This document shows, piece after piece, positions 53,249 to 63,890 of a stretch of 64,000 bases of DNA. The stretch is from positions 114,655,295 to 114,719,294 of the forward strand of contig NC_053397.1 in NCBI RefSeq assembly GCF_905171765.1, given 5' to 3'. This stretch comes from Bufo bufo. Lineage: Eukaryota; Chordata; Amphibia; Anura; Bufonidae. The notes under the pieces were generated by a model. It ran no database searches. It was not told the DNA's origin and saw only the letters and a program-made list of their open reading frames with translations. The stretch's first letter is position 1; each line of letters begins with the position of its first letter. Position numbers and translations under genes: made by a program.

Positions 53249-53763
53249 GTACCCCTCCCTCTATGGTTGGACTCCGGACTCTCAGAGTCCACCTTCTTAG
53301 AATGAGACCTATGGAAAGCCCTGATGAGACGAGTGGCCTTAATTTCCGCCACTGGGACCCAAATCCTCTCCTCAGGACCATAACCCTCCCAATGAACGAG
53401 ATACTGTAGAGAACCGCGGATAATGCGAGAATCCACAATCCTAGAGACCTGAAATTCAAGATTACCATCAACAACAATCGGAGGAGGAGGCAAAGAGGAG
53501 GGTACAGTGGGTTGGACATAAGGTTTTAATAGGGACCTGTGAAAAACATTATGGATCTTCCAAGTCTGAGGAAGATCAAGACGGAAGGCAACGGGATTGA
53601 TGACGGGCAAGATCTTGTAAGGCCCAATAAAGTTAGGACCCAACTTCCAGGAAGGAACCTTCAGTTTGATATTCTTTGTAGACAACCACACCAGATCACC
53701 CACATTCAGGTCTGGACAAGGCACACGTCTCTTATCCGCCACACGCTTATATCTCTCACTCAT
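53191..53763 (-). pseudogene. pol: Gypsy-3 integrase C-terminus and chromodomain
   Basis: Frame with LVWLSTKNIKLKVPSWKLGP and FIGPYKI (integrase C-terminal domain), then a chromodomain (QVSRIVDSR, YLVHWEGYGPEERIWVP). It is followed in element order by the polypurine tract and LTR. Confidence 0.88.
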
Positions 53764-53824
53764 CCTCTTCAGATTACCCTAAATCTTTTGCCAAATAAAT
53801 GACAGAGACGAGGAAAATCTCTCA

Positions 53825-54670
53825 TCAGGTAAACCAGAAGACCCCTCTCCAGAGAATGTCCCAAACAGCGGATGAAACCCATATGCACCAAAAAGATGGT
53901 GACTTATCAGAGGACTCCTGGCGACAGTTATTTAAAGCAAACTCAGCAAGGGACAAAAAAGAACACCAATCCTCCTGATTCTCCACCACAAAACAGCGCA
54001 GATAGGTCTCCAGATTCTGATTGATACGTTCAGTCTGACCATTCGGCTGCGGGTGAAAAGCAGAAGAGAACGACAACTGAAACCCCAAGCGAGAACAGAA
54101 GGCCTTCCAGAATCTGGAAACAAATTGCGTGCCCCTATCAGAAACGATGTCTGAAGGAATGCCATGCAATTTAACAATGTGATCAACAAACGCTTGTGCC
54201 AGCGTCTTAGCATTGGGTAACCCAGGAAATGGAATGAAATGCGCCATTTTGCTAAAACGGTCCACTACTACCAGAATCACAGTCTTCCCCGAGGAACGAG
54301 GCAGGTCCGTAATGAAGTCCATGGACAGATGCGTCCAAGGACGGGAAGGAATGGGTAACGGGAGGAGAGAACCCGATGGCCGTGAATGAGGGACCTTGGC
54401 ATGAGCGCAGGTCTCGCAGGCTGCCACAAAACCCTCAACCATCTTACGAAGAGCCAGCCACCAGAATCTCTGAGCAATCAGATCCACTGTGGCTCTACTC
54501 CCCGGGTGCCCAGCAAGGACAGTATCGTGGTGCTCCTTAAAAACCTTGTGTCGTAAAGCGAGAGGCACAAACAACCTCCCAGGAGGACAAAGATCAGGAG
54601 CCTCTGCCTGGGCTGCCTGAACCTCTGCCTCCAAATCAGGATAAAGAGCAGAGACCTTCTCAGGGTCCAT
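53825..54670 (-). pseudogene. pol: Gypsy-3 integrase zinc and catalytic domains
   Basis: EHHDTVLAGHPGSR and CETCAHAKV form the HHCC region. MDFITDLP, VSDRGTQF and GQTERINQ carry the three acidic residues. The frame is lost at DKSPSFW near 53890. Confidence 0.88.
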
Positions 54671-54718
54671 GCAAAAACCAGAAGCGGAGAGAAGAAAAAC
54701 AAGAAATTAAATCTCCGG

Positions 54719-55160
54719 AACCGCAAACACACATTTTTCCAGTTTAGCGTACAATTTATTCTCCTGCAGAATCAGCAGGACCTGACGTAGGTGGTCTCGA
54801 TGAGTCTTGAAATCAGGAGAAAAAATCTAAATGTCATCTAGATACACCAGTACAAATTTCCCCATTAAAATTATAAAAAATGCTGTTCACAAAATGTTGG
54901 AAGACGGCCGGAGCATTCATCAAACCAAAGGGCATAACCAAATTCTCGAAATGACCCTCAGGGGTATTGAAGGCCGTCTTCCATTCGTCCCCTTCCCTGA
55001 CCCTGACTAGGTTGTATGCCCCTCTTAAATCCAATTTAGAAAAAACCTAAGCCCCAACAATCTGGTTAAACAGGTCCGGGATCAGAGGAAGCGGATATGG
55101 GTCACGAATCGTGATACGGTTCAGCTCCCTGAAATCCAGACATGGTCTTAAAGAACCATC
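54719..55160 (-). pseudogene. pol: Gypsy-3 reverse transcriptase remnant
   Basis: [12 protein letters not shown] and [15 protein letters not shown] are clear at 55034-54880. YLDDI follows after a frameshift near 54860 and is cut by a stop. RNase H is absent: the sequence jumps from the RT connection to the integrase spacer near 54700. Confidence 0.85.
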
Positions 55161-55167
55161 TTTTTTC

Positions 55168-56055
55168 TTAACAAAAAAAAAAAACAGCGGCAACAGGTGA
55201 CTTCGAGGGTCGGATGTGTCCCTTTCTCAGGCTCTCAGAGATATAAGTACGCATAGCGACTCTTTCAGGTTGGGAGAGATTGTATAAACATGATTTTGGC
55301 AGCTTGGCGCCTGGGATGAGATTAATAGGGCAGTCGTACTCCCGGTGAGGGGGCAACTCCTGGACACCACTCTCGGAAAACACAACCGAAAATTCAGAGA
55401 GAAAAGATGGCACAGTCTTGATAGAAACCTCTGAAATAGACACCGTGAGACACTTCTCTCTGCAAAACTCACTCCAACCATTTATTTGCCTTGCTTGCCA
55501 ATCAATGGTGTGGTTATGTTTAGTGAGCCAGGGTAGCCCCAACACTAGAGGAGTAGGTAATCTGCTTAAGACGAAACATGACATATCCTCAACATGAGCG
55601 TCACCCACCGTCAAACAGATATTGTGAACTATGCCCTTTAACGATCTTTGAGAAAGTGGAGCTGAATCGATAGCAAAGACAGGTATATCCTTTTCCAAAG
55701 TGCATACCTGGAAACCATGCGTTATTGCAAATTGATTATCAATGAGATTGACAGCTGCTCCACTATCTACAAAAATCTCACAAACAATGTTCTTGCTGTA
55801 AAGCGCCACCCTGGCAGGTAGGAGAAAACGGGAACTACAAGTAAACGGCAAACCTTCAATTTCCGCATCAACCTTGCCAATAGTAGCAAATGGAAAGTTT
55901 TTAGAGGGTTTTTTTGTTTTTGTTTTTCTTTTATTACCCTCAAAAAACTCCATGACTCTCCTAGAGGGGCAAACATTATCCAAATGACTTATACCCCCAC
56001 AACAGAAACAAACCCTCCTCTGAGAGCTGAATCCTCTACTATCAGAGGCAAGCAA
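55168..56055 (-). pseudogene. gag-pol: Gypsy-3 Gag zinc knuckle fused in frame to protease and RT start
   Basis: One open frame runs from a CFCCGGISHLDNVC zinc knuckle through a lysine-rich linker to protease (FVDSGAAVNLID, TPLVLGLPWL) and the RT start ([23 protein letters not shown]). In Gypsy-1 and Gypsy-2 the same junction requires a -1 shift. Confidence 0.8.
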
Positions 56056-56653
56056 ACCCAGCTGAATGAGACAGCCCCACTGTCCTTGGAATGAATATGA
56101 CAGGAAGGACTAGTCTCCTCTCTCTCTCTAAGACGCCTGTCAATACGAACAGCTAGAGACATGGCAGATTCTAACGAGGCTGATCTCTCATGAAAAGCAA
56201 ATGCATCTTTCAATCTTTCCGAAAGACCATGGCAAAATTGACTTCGGAGTGCAGCATCATTCCAACCAGTATCAGCTGCCCATCTCCGAAATTCAGAACA
56301 ATATATCTCTGCGGACTGTTTATCCTGGCATAAAAGACGCAGTTTAGATTCAGCCAGAGCAAAATCTGACCCAGGGCTACAAAAAATTCATCCACCGATC
56401 GGAGGGGCCGTGCCCCCACCGGCAGCGAATAGGCCCAAAACTGAGCGTTATCCCTGAGCAGCGAGATGATGATCCCCACCCTCTGCTCCTCATCACCAGA
56501 AGAATGGGGAAGTAGGCGAAAATGGAGTTTGCAAGCCTCTCTAAAGCGAACAAAATTCTCACTACCCCCGGAGAACATATCCGGAAGTGAGATCTTAGGC
56601 TCGGAACAAACTCTATGAACGCCAGCAGAACCGGTCACCTTAAACTGAGACAC
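56056..56653 (-). pseudogene. gag: Gypsy-3 Gag remnant, N-terminus lost
   Basis: ISLPDMFSGG, LLPHSSGDEEQ and PVGARPLRSVDEFF match the Gypsy-2 Gag capsid region. Frameshifts occur near 56370 and 56215. The first ~30 residues are missing at the junction with the 5' LTR stub. Confidence 0.85.
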
Positions 56654-56719
56654 AGTTTATAAACTTTATAAATAAACATCCGACTGGCTTAATCCCAAAC
56701 TAAGGAGCATATGGGTGAG

Positions 56720-58110
56720 TTAATGTTAAAGGGTTGGGCACTGTGGAGGTCACTGTTAAAGAGACAGGTACTGTGAATGGCACTGTGGAGGTCACTGTTA
56801 AAGGGGCGGGCACTATTAAAGGGATGGGCAATATGGAGGTCACTGTTAAAAGGGCGGGCACTGTGTAGGTCATGACAGTGACGGTGACAGGCGGGCACTG
56901 TGGAAGTCACTGTTAAAGAGGCGGCTACTATTAAGTTACTGTTAAAGGGATGGTAAATGTTAAAGGGGCGGCCACTGTGGAGGTCACTGATAAAGGGGTG
57001 GTCAATGTAAAAGAGGCAGGCACTGTGGAGATCACTCTTAAAAGGGGAAGGTACTGTGGAGGTCACTGTTAAAACGGCGGGCAATGTGGACGTTACTGTT
57101 AAAGGGGCGATCACGATTAAATGGAAGGGCAATGTGGAGGTCACTGTTAAAGGGGAGGTCACTGTTAAAACAGCGGGCACTGTGGAGGTAACTGTTAAAA
57201 GGGCGAGCACTGTGGAGGTCACGGTTAAAGAGGCAGGTACTGTGGAGGTCACTGTTAAAGGGCGGGCACTGTGGAGGTCACGGTTAAAGAGGCAGGTACT
57301 GTGGAAGTCACTGTTAAAGGGGCAGGCAATATGAAGGTCACTGTTAAAGGATCGGCCACTATGAAGATCACTGTTAAAGGGGTGGTCAATGTTAAAGGGG
57401 CGGGCACTGTGGAGGTCACTGTTAAAGGGCGGCCACTGTGGAGGTCACTGTTAAAACGTCGGGAACTGTGGAGGTCACTGTTAAAGGGGTGAGCACTATG
57501 GAAGTCACTGTTAAAGGGGCGGGCACTATTAAAGGGATGGGCAATATGGAGGTCACTGTTAAAGGGGCGGGCATTGTGGAGATCCGGGTTAAAGGGGAAG
57601 ACACTGCGGAGGTCACTATTAAAGGGACGGGCACTGTGGAGGTCACTGTTAAAGGGGCAGGCACTGTGGAGGTCTCTGTTAAAGGGGAAGCCACTATGAA
57701 GTTCAATGTTAAAGTGTTGGTCAATGTTAAAGTGGCGGGCATGGTGGATTTCACTGTTAAGGAGGCGGGCATTGTGGAGATCACTGTTAAAGGGACTGGA
57801 ACTGTTGAGGTCACTGTAAAGATGCGGTCACTGTTAATGGGGTGGGTACTGTGGAGGTTAATGTTAAAGGGGCGGGCACTTTGGAGATCACTGTTAGGGG
57901 GAAGGGGCCACTATTAAACGGAAGGCCACTGTGGAGTTCACTGTTAAAGGGGTGGGCACTGTGGAGGTCACTGTAAAAGGGGTGGTCAATGTTAAAGGGA
58001 AGGGCAATGTGGAGGTCACTGTTAAAGGGACGGGCACTGTGGAGTTCACTCTTAAAGATGCGGGCCTTGTAGAGGTCAATGTGGAGGTCACTGTTAAAGG
58101 GGCAACTATA
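56720..58110. repeat. 30-bp minisatellite, block 7
   Basis: About 45 units of the same family, ending at GGCAACTATATCTC. It reads open on both strands, without gene character. Confidence 0.9.
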
Positions 58111-58611
58111 TCTCAAATGACCTCACAGTACATGTCAACGTTTACCATTTTAGCGAACTAATTGATGGTCCGATTGGACCCAAATACATCTTTGGATCAT
58201 GTACTGTTTTTTCCAAAATTAAAACGTTGCTTTTATTTATTTATTTTTTAAAACACAGTTTTCATAACTTAACTATCTATACATAGACACTACATAGACT
58301 GATTAAAACTATCAGTGGTGCGGGCAGCTCTATTTTATTATTTATCACTTCTAGTTCTCACCTACTTTTTCTTGCCACATTTAATTATGGCTTGTATTTG
58401 CTTGTAACACTTAGCTATTGTCACCTGCACAACTATTTACTCACTCCTCTGGTGAGATTCCCTCACTGCCACTATATGGAGGATCAGTGGTGCAGACTGC
58501 TTTTTATTGTTGATCAGTATTATCACTGTTTTGGTGCAGCTGCTATTGGTTACCACTATTACTTCTCCCCTCTATTTGCATTTTTTCTTTATTCTCTTAT
58601 CACCTATAGTA
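58111..58611. other. AT-rich sequence, no gene seen
   Basis: No frame or known repeat recognised. Short matches to the later palindrome flank (TCCCTCACTGCCACTA near 58460) are the only hint of repeat origin. Confidence 0.45.
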
Positions 58612-59525
58612 CAGACCAAAAGTTTGGACACACCCTCTCATTCAAAGAGTTTTCTTTATTTTCATGACTATGAAGGCATCAAAAATATGAATTAACACAT
58701 GATGGAATTATATACATAACAAACAAGTGTGAAACAACTGAAAATATGTCATATTCTAGGTTCTTCAAAGTAGCCACCTTTTGCTTTGATTACTGCTTTG
58801 CACACTCTTGGCATTCTCTTGATGAGCTTCAAGAGGTAGTCCCCTGAAATGGTCTTCCAACAGTCTTGAAGGAGTTCTCAGAGATGCTTAGAACTTGTTG
58901 GCCCTTTTGCCTTCACTCTGCGGTCCAGCTCACCCCAAACCATCTCGATTGGGTTCAGGTCCGGTGACTGTGGAGGCCAGGTCATCTGGCGCAGCACCCC
59001 ATCACTCTCCTTCATGGTCAAATAGCCCTTACTTTCAAAGTTTTCCCAATTTTTCGGCTGACTGACTGACCTTCATTTCTTAAAGTAATGATGGCCACTC
59101 GTTTTTCTTTACTTGCTGCTTTTTTCTTGCCATAATACAAATTCTAACAGTCTATTCAGTAGGACTATCAGCTGTGTATCCACCTGACTTCTCCTTAACG
59201 CAACTGATGGTCCCAACCCCATTTATAAGGCAAGAAATACCACTTATTAAACCTTACAGGGCACACCATTTCAGGGGACTACCTCTTGAAGCTCATCAAG
59301 AGAATGCCAAGAGTTTGCAAAGCAGTAATCAAAGCAAAAGGTGGCTACTTTGAAGAACCTAGAATATGACATATTTTCAGTTGTTTTACACTTGTTTGTT
59401 ATGTATATAATTCCACAAGTGTTAATTCATAGTTTTGATGCCTTCAGTGTGAATCTACAATTTTCATAGTCATGAAAATAAAGAAAACTCTTTGAATGAG
59501 AAGGTGTGTCCAAACTTTTGGTCTG
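58612..59525 (-). mobile_element. Tc1-like element C, internally deleted (914 bp)
   Basis: TA duplications flank CAGACCAAAAGTTTGG...CCAAACTTTTGGTCTG. The inverted arms are ~255 bp (58612-58867, 59270-59525), much longer than usual, and include part of the coding region. Confidence 0.85.
58780..59055 (-). pseudogene. Tc1-like transposase C-terminal remnant
   Basis: The minus strand reads TWPPQSPDLNPIEMVWGELDR, containing the final catalytic Glu of Tc1 transposases. It continues through a stop to DCWKTISGDYLLKLI. The N-terminal two thirds are deleted. Confidence 0.8.
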
Positions 59526-59570
59526 TACTGTATATCGCTGTATAGCTGTACATTTACTCCTGTTTAGGGA

Positions 59571-59850
59571 GCTCCCTCACTACCACTGCCTAAGATTTAA
59601 CACTCATACACCCTGCATCCCGACATGTTTCGCTGGCTAACCAGCGTCTTCAGGGGATAGTGCAGGTGTGAGTGTTGGGGGCGGAGACCATCTCTTGGGA
59701 ACATGTGACCAAATACGAAGTTTTAAGAGATGGTCTCCGCCCCCCAACACTCACACCTGCACTATCCCCTGAAGACGCTGGTTAGCCAGCGAAACATGTC
59801 GGGATGCAGGGTGTATGAGTGTTAAATCTTAGGCAGTGGTAGTGAGGGAA
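59571..59850. repeat. Palindrome with hammerhead-like motifs (third family)
   Basis: Arms 59571-59696 and 59729-59850 are near-exact inverses with a ~33-base centre. Each carries the motif CTGAAGAC, GCTGG/CCAGC stem, GAAACATGTC. Stem I can form from CCTGC-ACT-ATCCC with GGGAT-GCAGG. Confidence 0.85.
59769..59800 (+). ncRNA. Best hammerhead-like motif in the window
   Basis: CTGAAGA, a C, stem GCTGG-TTAG-CCAGC, GAAAC, AT, GTC. Stem I (10 bp with a bulge), stem II (5 bp) and a 2-bp stem III (AC/GT) all form. The single base between CTGAAGA and stem II departs from the usual G10.1-C11.1 pair. The inverse copy lies at 59622-59653. Confidence 0.5.
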
Positions 59851-59854
59851 GTAG

Positions 59855-60690
59855 ACATATTAGGTATCGCCGCGTCCATATCGACTGGCTCTATAAACAT
59901 ATCACAAGACCTAACCCCTCAGATGAACACCATAAAAAACAAAAAATAAAAACTGCCAAATAAACAATTTTTTGTCACCTTACATCACAAAAAGTACAAC
60001 AGAAAGCGATCAAAAAGGATTATGCCCACCAGAATTGTGCCAATCTTTGCCCCTACTTAAGACAATCACCCAAAAAATAACAAAACTATGGCTCAGAATA
60101 TGGAGACACTAAAACATAATTAAATTTGTTTTAAAAAAGCTGTTATTGTGTAATAACCTGCTCTATAAAAATATCACATGACCTAACCCCTTAGGTGAAT
60201 ACCGTAAAAAAAAATAATACAGTGTAAAAAAAGCAATTTTTTGTCACCTTACATCACAAAAAGTGTAATTAGCAATCAATCAAAAAGTCATAAGCACCTC
60301 AAAACAGAGCCAAATCAAACCGTCATCTCATCCCGCAAAAAATCATACCCTACCCAAGGTAATCACCCAAAAACTGAAAAAACTATGGCTCTCAGACTAT
60401 GGAGACACTAAAACAAGATTTTTTTTGTTTCAAAAATGAAATCATTGTGTAAAACTTACATAAATAAAAAAAGAGTATACATATTAGGTATCGCCGCGTC
60501 CGTTACAACCTGGTCTATAAAAATACCACATGATCTAACCTGTCAGATGAATTTTCTAAATAACAAAAAATAAAAAACGGTGCCAAAACAGCTATTTCTT
60601 GTTACCTTGCCTCACAAAAAGTGTATTATAGAGCAACCAAAAATCATATGTACCCTAAACTAGTACCAACAAAACTGCCACCCTATCCCG
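59855..60690. repeat. Three ~300-bp tandem repeats, AT-rich
   Basis: Blocks GGTATCGCCGCGTCC, CTATAAAAATATCACATGA and TTTTGTCACCTTACATCAC recur at about 59860, 60155 and 60485. No frame of substance. Confidence 0.75.
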
Positions 60691-61306
60691 TAGTTTCTAA
60701 AATGGGGTCACGTTTTTGGAGTTTCTACTGTAGGGGTGCATCAGGGGGGCTTCAAATGGGACATGGTGACAAAAAGCCAGTCCGGCAAAATCTGCCTTCC
60801 AAAAACCATATGGCATTCCTTTCCTTCTATCCCCTGCCGTGTGTCCGTACAGCAGTTTATGACCACATATATGGTGTTTCTGTAAACTACAGAATCAGAG
60901 CCATAAATATTGAGTTTTGTTTGGCTGTTAACCCTTGCTTTGTAACTGGAAAAAAATTATAAAAAAAAAAAAATCTGCCAAAAAAGTTAAATTTTGAAAT
61001 TGTATCTCTATTTTCCATTAATTCTTGTGGAACACCTAAAGGGTTAACAAAGTTGGTAAAACCAGTTTTAAATACCTTGAGGGGTGTAGTTTCTAAAATG
61101 GGGTCACTTTTTTGGAGTTTCTACTCTAGGGGTGCATCAGGGGGGCTTCAAATGGGACATGGTGGCAAAAAAACAGTCCAGCAAAATCTGCCTTCCAAAA
61201 AACGTATGGCATTCCTTTCCTTCTGCGCCCTGCCGTGTGCCCGTACAGCGGTTTACGACCACATATGGGGTGTTTCTGTAAACTACAGAATCAGAGCCAT
61301 AACCTC
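60691..61306. repeat. ~390-bp direct repeat pair
   Basis: Two copies starting at GTAGTTTCTAAAATGGGG (about 60691 and 61086) with GGGGTGCATCAGGGGGGCTT and CAGAATCAGAGCCATAA. Inverted copies lie at 61900-62880. Confidence 0.8.
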
Positions 61307-61382
61307 TTCAACAGTGACTTTAACAGTGGCCCCCCTTTAACAGTGACTTTCACAGTGACCGCCCCTTTAACAGTGACTTTCA
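61307..61382 (-). repeat. Short inverted piece of the 30-bp minisatellite
   Basis: AACAGTGACTTTAACAGTGG and two further units are the reverse complement of the 30-bp family, outside the main array. Confidence 0.75.
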
Positions 61383-61899
61383 CTGAGGGACTGGGCTCAT
61401 TTTCACTTTAATTACCAGGCCATTTTTTGCAAATCTGACCAGTGTCACTTTATGTGGTGATAACTTTAAAACGCTTTGACTTATTCAGGCTATTCTGAGA
61501 TTGTTTTTCGTCACATATTGTACTTCATGAAACTAATAAAATGGAGTAAAAAAAATTATTTTTATTTATAAAAAAATACCAACATTGCCAAAAATAAAAA
61601 AAAAAAAGCAAATTTCCAAGCTTCAATTTCTCTACTTCTATAATACATAGTAATACCTACAAAAATAGTTATTACTTTACATTCCCCATATGTCTACGTC
61701 ATGTTTGGATCATTTTGGGAATGACATTTTATTTTTTGGGGATGTTCTAAGCCTTAGACGTTTAGAAGCAAATCTCGAAATTTTTCAGAAATTTTCAAAA
61801 ACCTACTTTTCAAGGACCAGTTCAGGTCTGAAGTCACTTTGTGAGGCTTACATAATAGAAACCACCCAAAAATGACCTCATTCTAGAAACTACATGATT
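61383..61899. other. AT-rich spacer, no gene seen
   Basis: Sequence of the type TTACCAGGCCATTTTTTGC and long A/T runs. It is the centre of the large inverted repeat. Confidence 0.45.
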
Positions 61900-62880
61900 T
61901 TACAAACTTTGTTAACCCTTTAGGTGTTCCACAAGAATTTATGGAAAATAGAGATACAATTTCAAAATTTCACTTTTTTGGCAGATTTTCCAATTTAATA
62001 ATTTTTTTTCCAGTTACAAAGCAAGGGTTAACAGCCAAACAAAACTCAATATCTATGGCTCTCATTCTGTAGTTTACAGAAACACCCCATATGTGGTCGT
62101 AAACCGCTGTACGGGCACACATCAGGGTGCAGAAGGAAAGGAATGCCATACGGTTTTTGGAAGGCAGATTTTGCTGGACTGTTTTTTTGATACCATGTAC
62201 CATTTGAAGCCCCCCTGATGCACCCCTAGGGTAGAAACTCCAAAAAAGTGACCCCATTTTAGAAACTGGCAGTTTTGTTGGTACTAGTTTAGGGTACATA
62301 TGATTTTTGGAAATAAAGATGTATATTGGTCGAGCACTCTAACATAAAGCACACATTTAATCAAGATAAAATTATCATTCACAATAAAAACAGATACATA
62401 AAATGAATAAAATTACATCAATAATTTAGCAATAACCACAATGGGGCAGCTATGCATATTAAGGTGAATATTTAAAATGCAGACATGTCCCATTTGAAGC
62501 CCCCTGATGCACCTCTAGAGTAGAAACTCCCCAAAAAGTTACCCCATTTTAGAAACTAAACCCCTCAAGGTATTCAAAACTGATTTTACAAACTATGTTA
62601 ACCCTTTAGGTGTTCCACAAGAATTAATGGTAAATAGAGATACAATTTCAAAATTTTACTTTTTTGGCAGATTTTCCATTTTAATATTTTTTTTTCCAGT
62701 TACAAAGCAAGGGTTAACAGCCAAACAAAACTCAATATTTATGGCTCTGATTCTGTAGTTTACAGAAACATCCCATATGTGGTCGTAAACCGCTGTATGG
62801 GCACACGGCAGGGGGCAGAATGAAAAGAATGCCATAAGGTTTTTGGAAGGCAGATTTTGCTGGACTGTTTTTTTATACCA
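61900..62880. repeat. Inverted copies of the ~390-bp repeat
   Basis: The stretches 61910-62285 and 62490-62880 mirror 60691-61306. They are separated by an unrelated ~190-bp AT-rich insert (62300-62487). Confidence 0.75.
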
Positions 62881-62887
62881 ATCTCCT

Positions 62888-63287
62888 CCGGCTACACGAC
62901 CTACCCGGTTACCCCTTTTAAATAAACCACACCAACACTTACTTGCTTGGTGAAATGACCATGGTGGCCAACTTTATTATTCCACGCATAACAAAACCAC
63001 ATCGTACACCATATAACATTAATAATAATAATAACAGTATCCTCCTTCACCGCCTCACTTCACACTTCAAGACTTACCCTTGGCCGCACTCACCGACCCA
63101 AGGGCACCAACTCCTTGAAGTATACTAGTATCCCCCCCTGTAGGCCTTGTAGCCCAAACAGGGGACCCATCCTCGGCATTAACAAACCATCTGAGATGCA
63201 GGCTCCAACATGTCCTGCACTTCTTAACCATTGAATTGCTCCCCAGGATCCTATTTCCAGCAGCCACCGACAACCACCGGTGACACC
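62888..63287. other. 3' untranslated part downstream of the hydrolase
   Basis: No credible frame. Contains the AATAAA noted above and an AAT repeat near 63018-63035. Confidence 0.4.
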
Positions 63288-63890
63288 TCACCTGTGGGTG
63301 TCCCGCCACACCCTAATGGCCCTCTCCAAACCCTCCTGGATACCTAAAGCCCACATGTCTATGCCCACATCATTCAGATGTACACCATCATCTCTTAAGA
63401 ATTGAGGCGACGTCGCCTCCAACTCCCGATGACGAACAACAATCCCACCTTGTCTGCGCACAAAACGCCCCACCTCCTTATTCAACTTCGCCCGGGCTTT
63501 GTTAATCCGCTCCACCAACCTAGCAAACCGCCAGCAACGCCTCGCAACAACCTCCGACCAAACCAACAACAAATCCGAAAACTCCGACAATAGGCGTAGC
63601 ACATCCAACTTGATATCCCGGATCACATCCCGGGAACGCCGCACTCCCAAATCGTTGCCTCAAACATGAAGCACCAATATATCAGGCGGCCGATCTAAAG
63701 AGGCATTCATGTGAATTTCGGGCAGAACCCGACCCCAAAGGAGCCCCCTCAAACCGATCCACCGGACTAGCAATTCCTCCGTCGGGAAACCCAACTGGCG
63801 TCCATTCCTTCTAACATCCGCGCGTAAGGCCCCCCAGTAGACGTATGAATGCCCGAAGATCCATGCGAGACACGGCGCTGCCCCTAAAAC
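63288..63890 (-). pseudogene. SGNH/GDSL-type hydrolase domain with one TGA
   Basis: A predicted esterase-like domain of ~200 residues. WIFGHSYV holds the block-I serine, DILVLHV is the strand before block III, and DGVHLNDVG is block V with Asp and His. The block-III GGND motif is broken because a TGA (63662-63660) replaces its first Gly, with the same frame continuing at once (GNDLGV). The start may be an exon boundary: TTTTATCTTGTTTTAG (ending at 63884) looks like a splice acceptor just before the conserved part. Confidence 0.7.

Larger units (their letters stand above)
52741..56719 (-). mobile_element. Gypsy-3: truncated, internally deleted Ty3/Gypsy chromovirus
   Basis: Minus strand. The 3' LTR is complete (52741-53248, TGTCACGG...CCGTGACA) with polypurine tract at 53249-53262. 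The 5' LTR is reduced to ~60 bases (about 56656-56719), and the gag N-terminus is missing at that junction. RNase H and part of RT are deleted, and the remaining pol is full of frameshifts. It is the oldest of the three Gypsy copies. Confidence 0.85.
31396..58110 (+). mobile_element. Helitron copy 2 and its 30-bp array, split by many insertions
   Basis: The 5' end reads TC(TA)n then AAAATGAGTTTCTGTCTG, as in copy 1. After a MITE complex (about 31450-32340) the shared 5' flank continues to 32514. From there a 30-bp array of the same unit can be followed in five blocks: 32515-33919, 41511-41774, 47014-47318, 52029-52740 and 56720-58110. Each gap is closed by target duplications of the inserted element. 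No CTAG hairpin end is found downstream, so the 3' end is missing. That all blocks are one original array is inference. Confidence 0.55.

Noticed and set aside
60621..61340. Frames of 95-113 codons with SKMGSLFWSFYSRGASGG
   Set aside because: Translations of the ~390-bp repeat. The same peptide appears from the inverted copy at 61970-62299.
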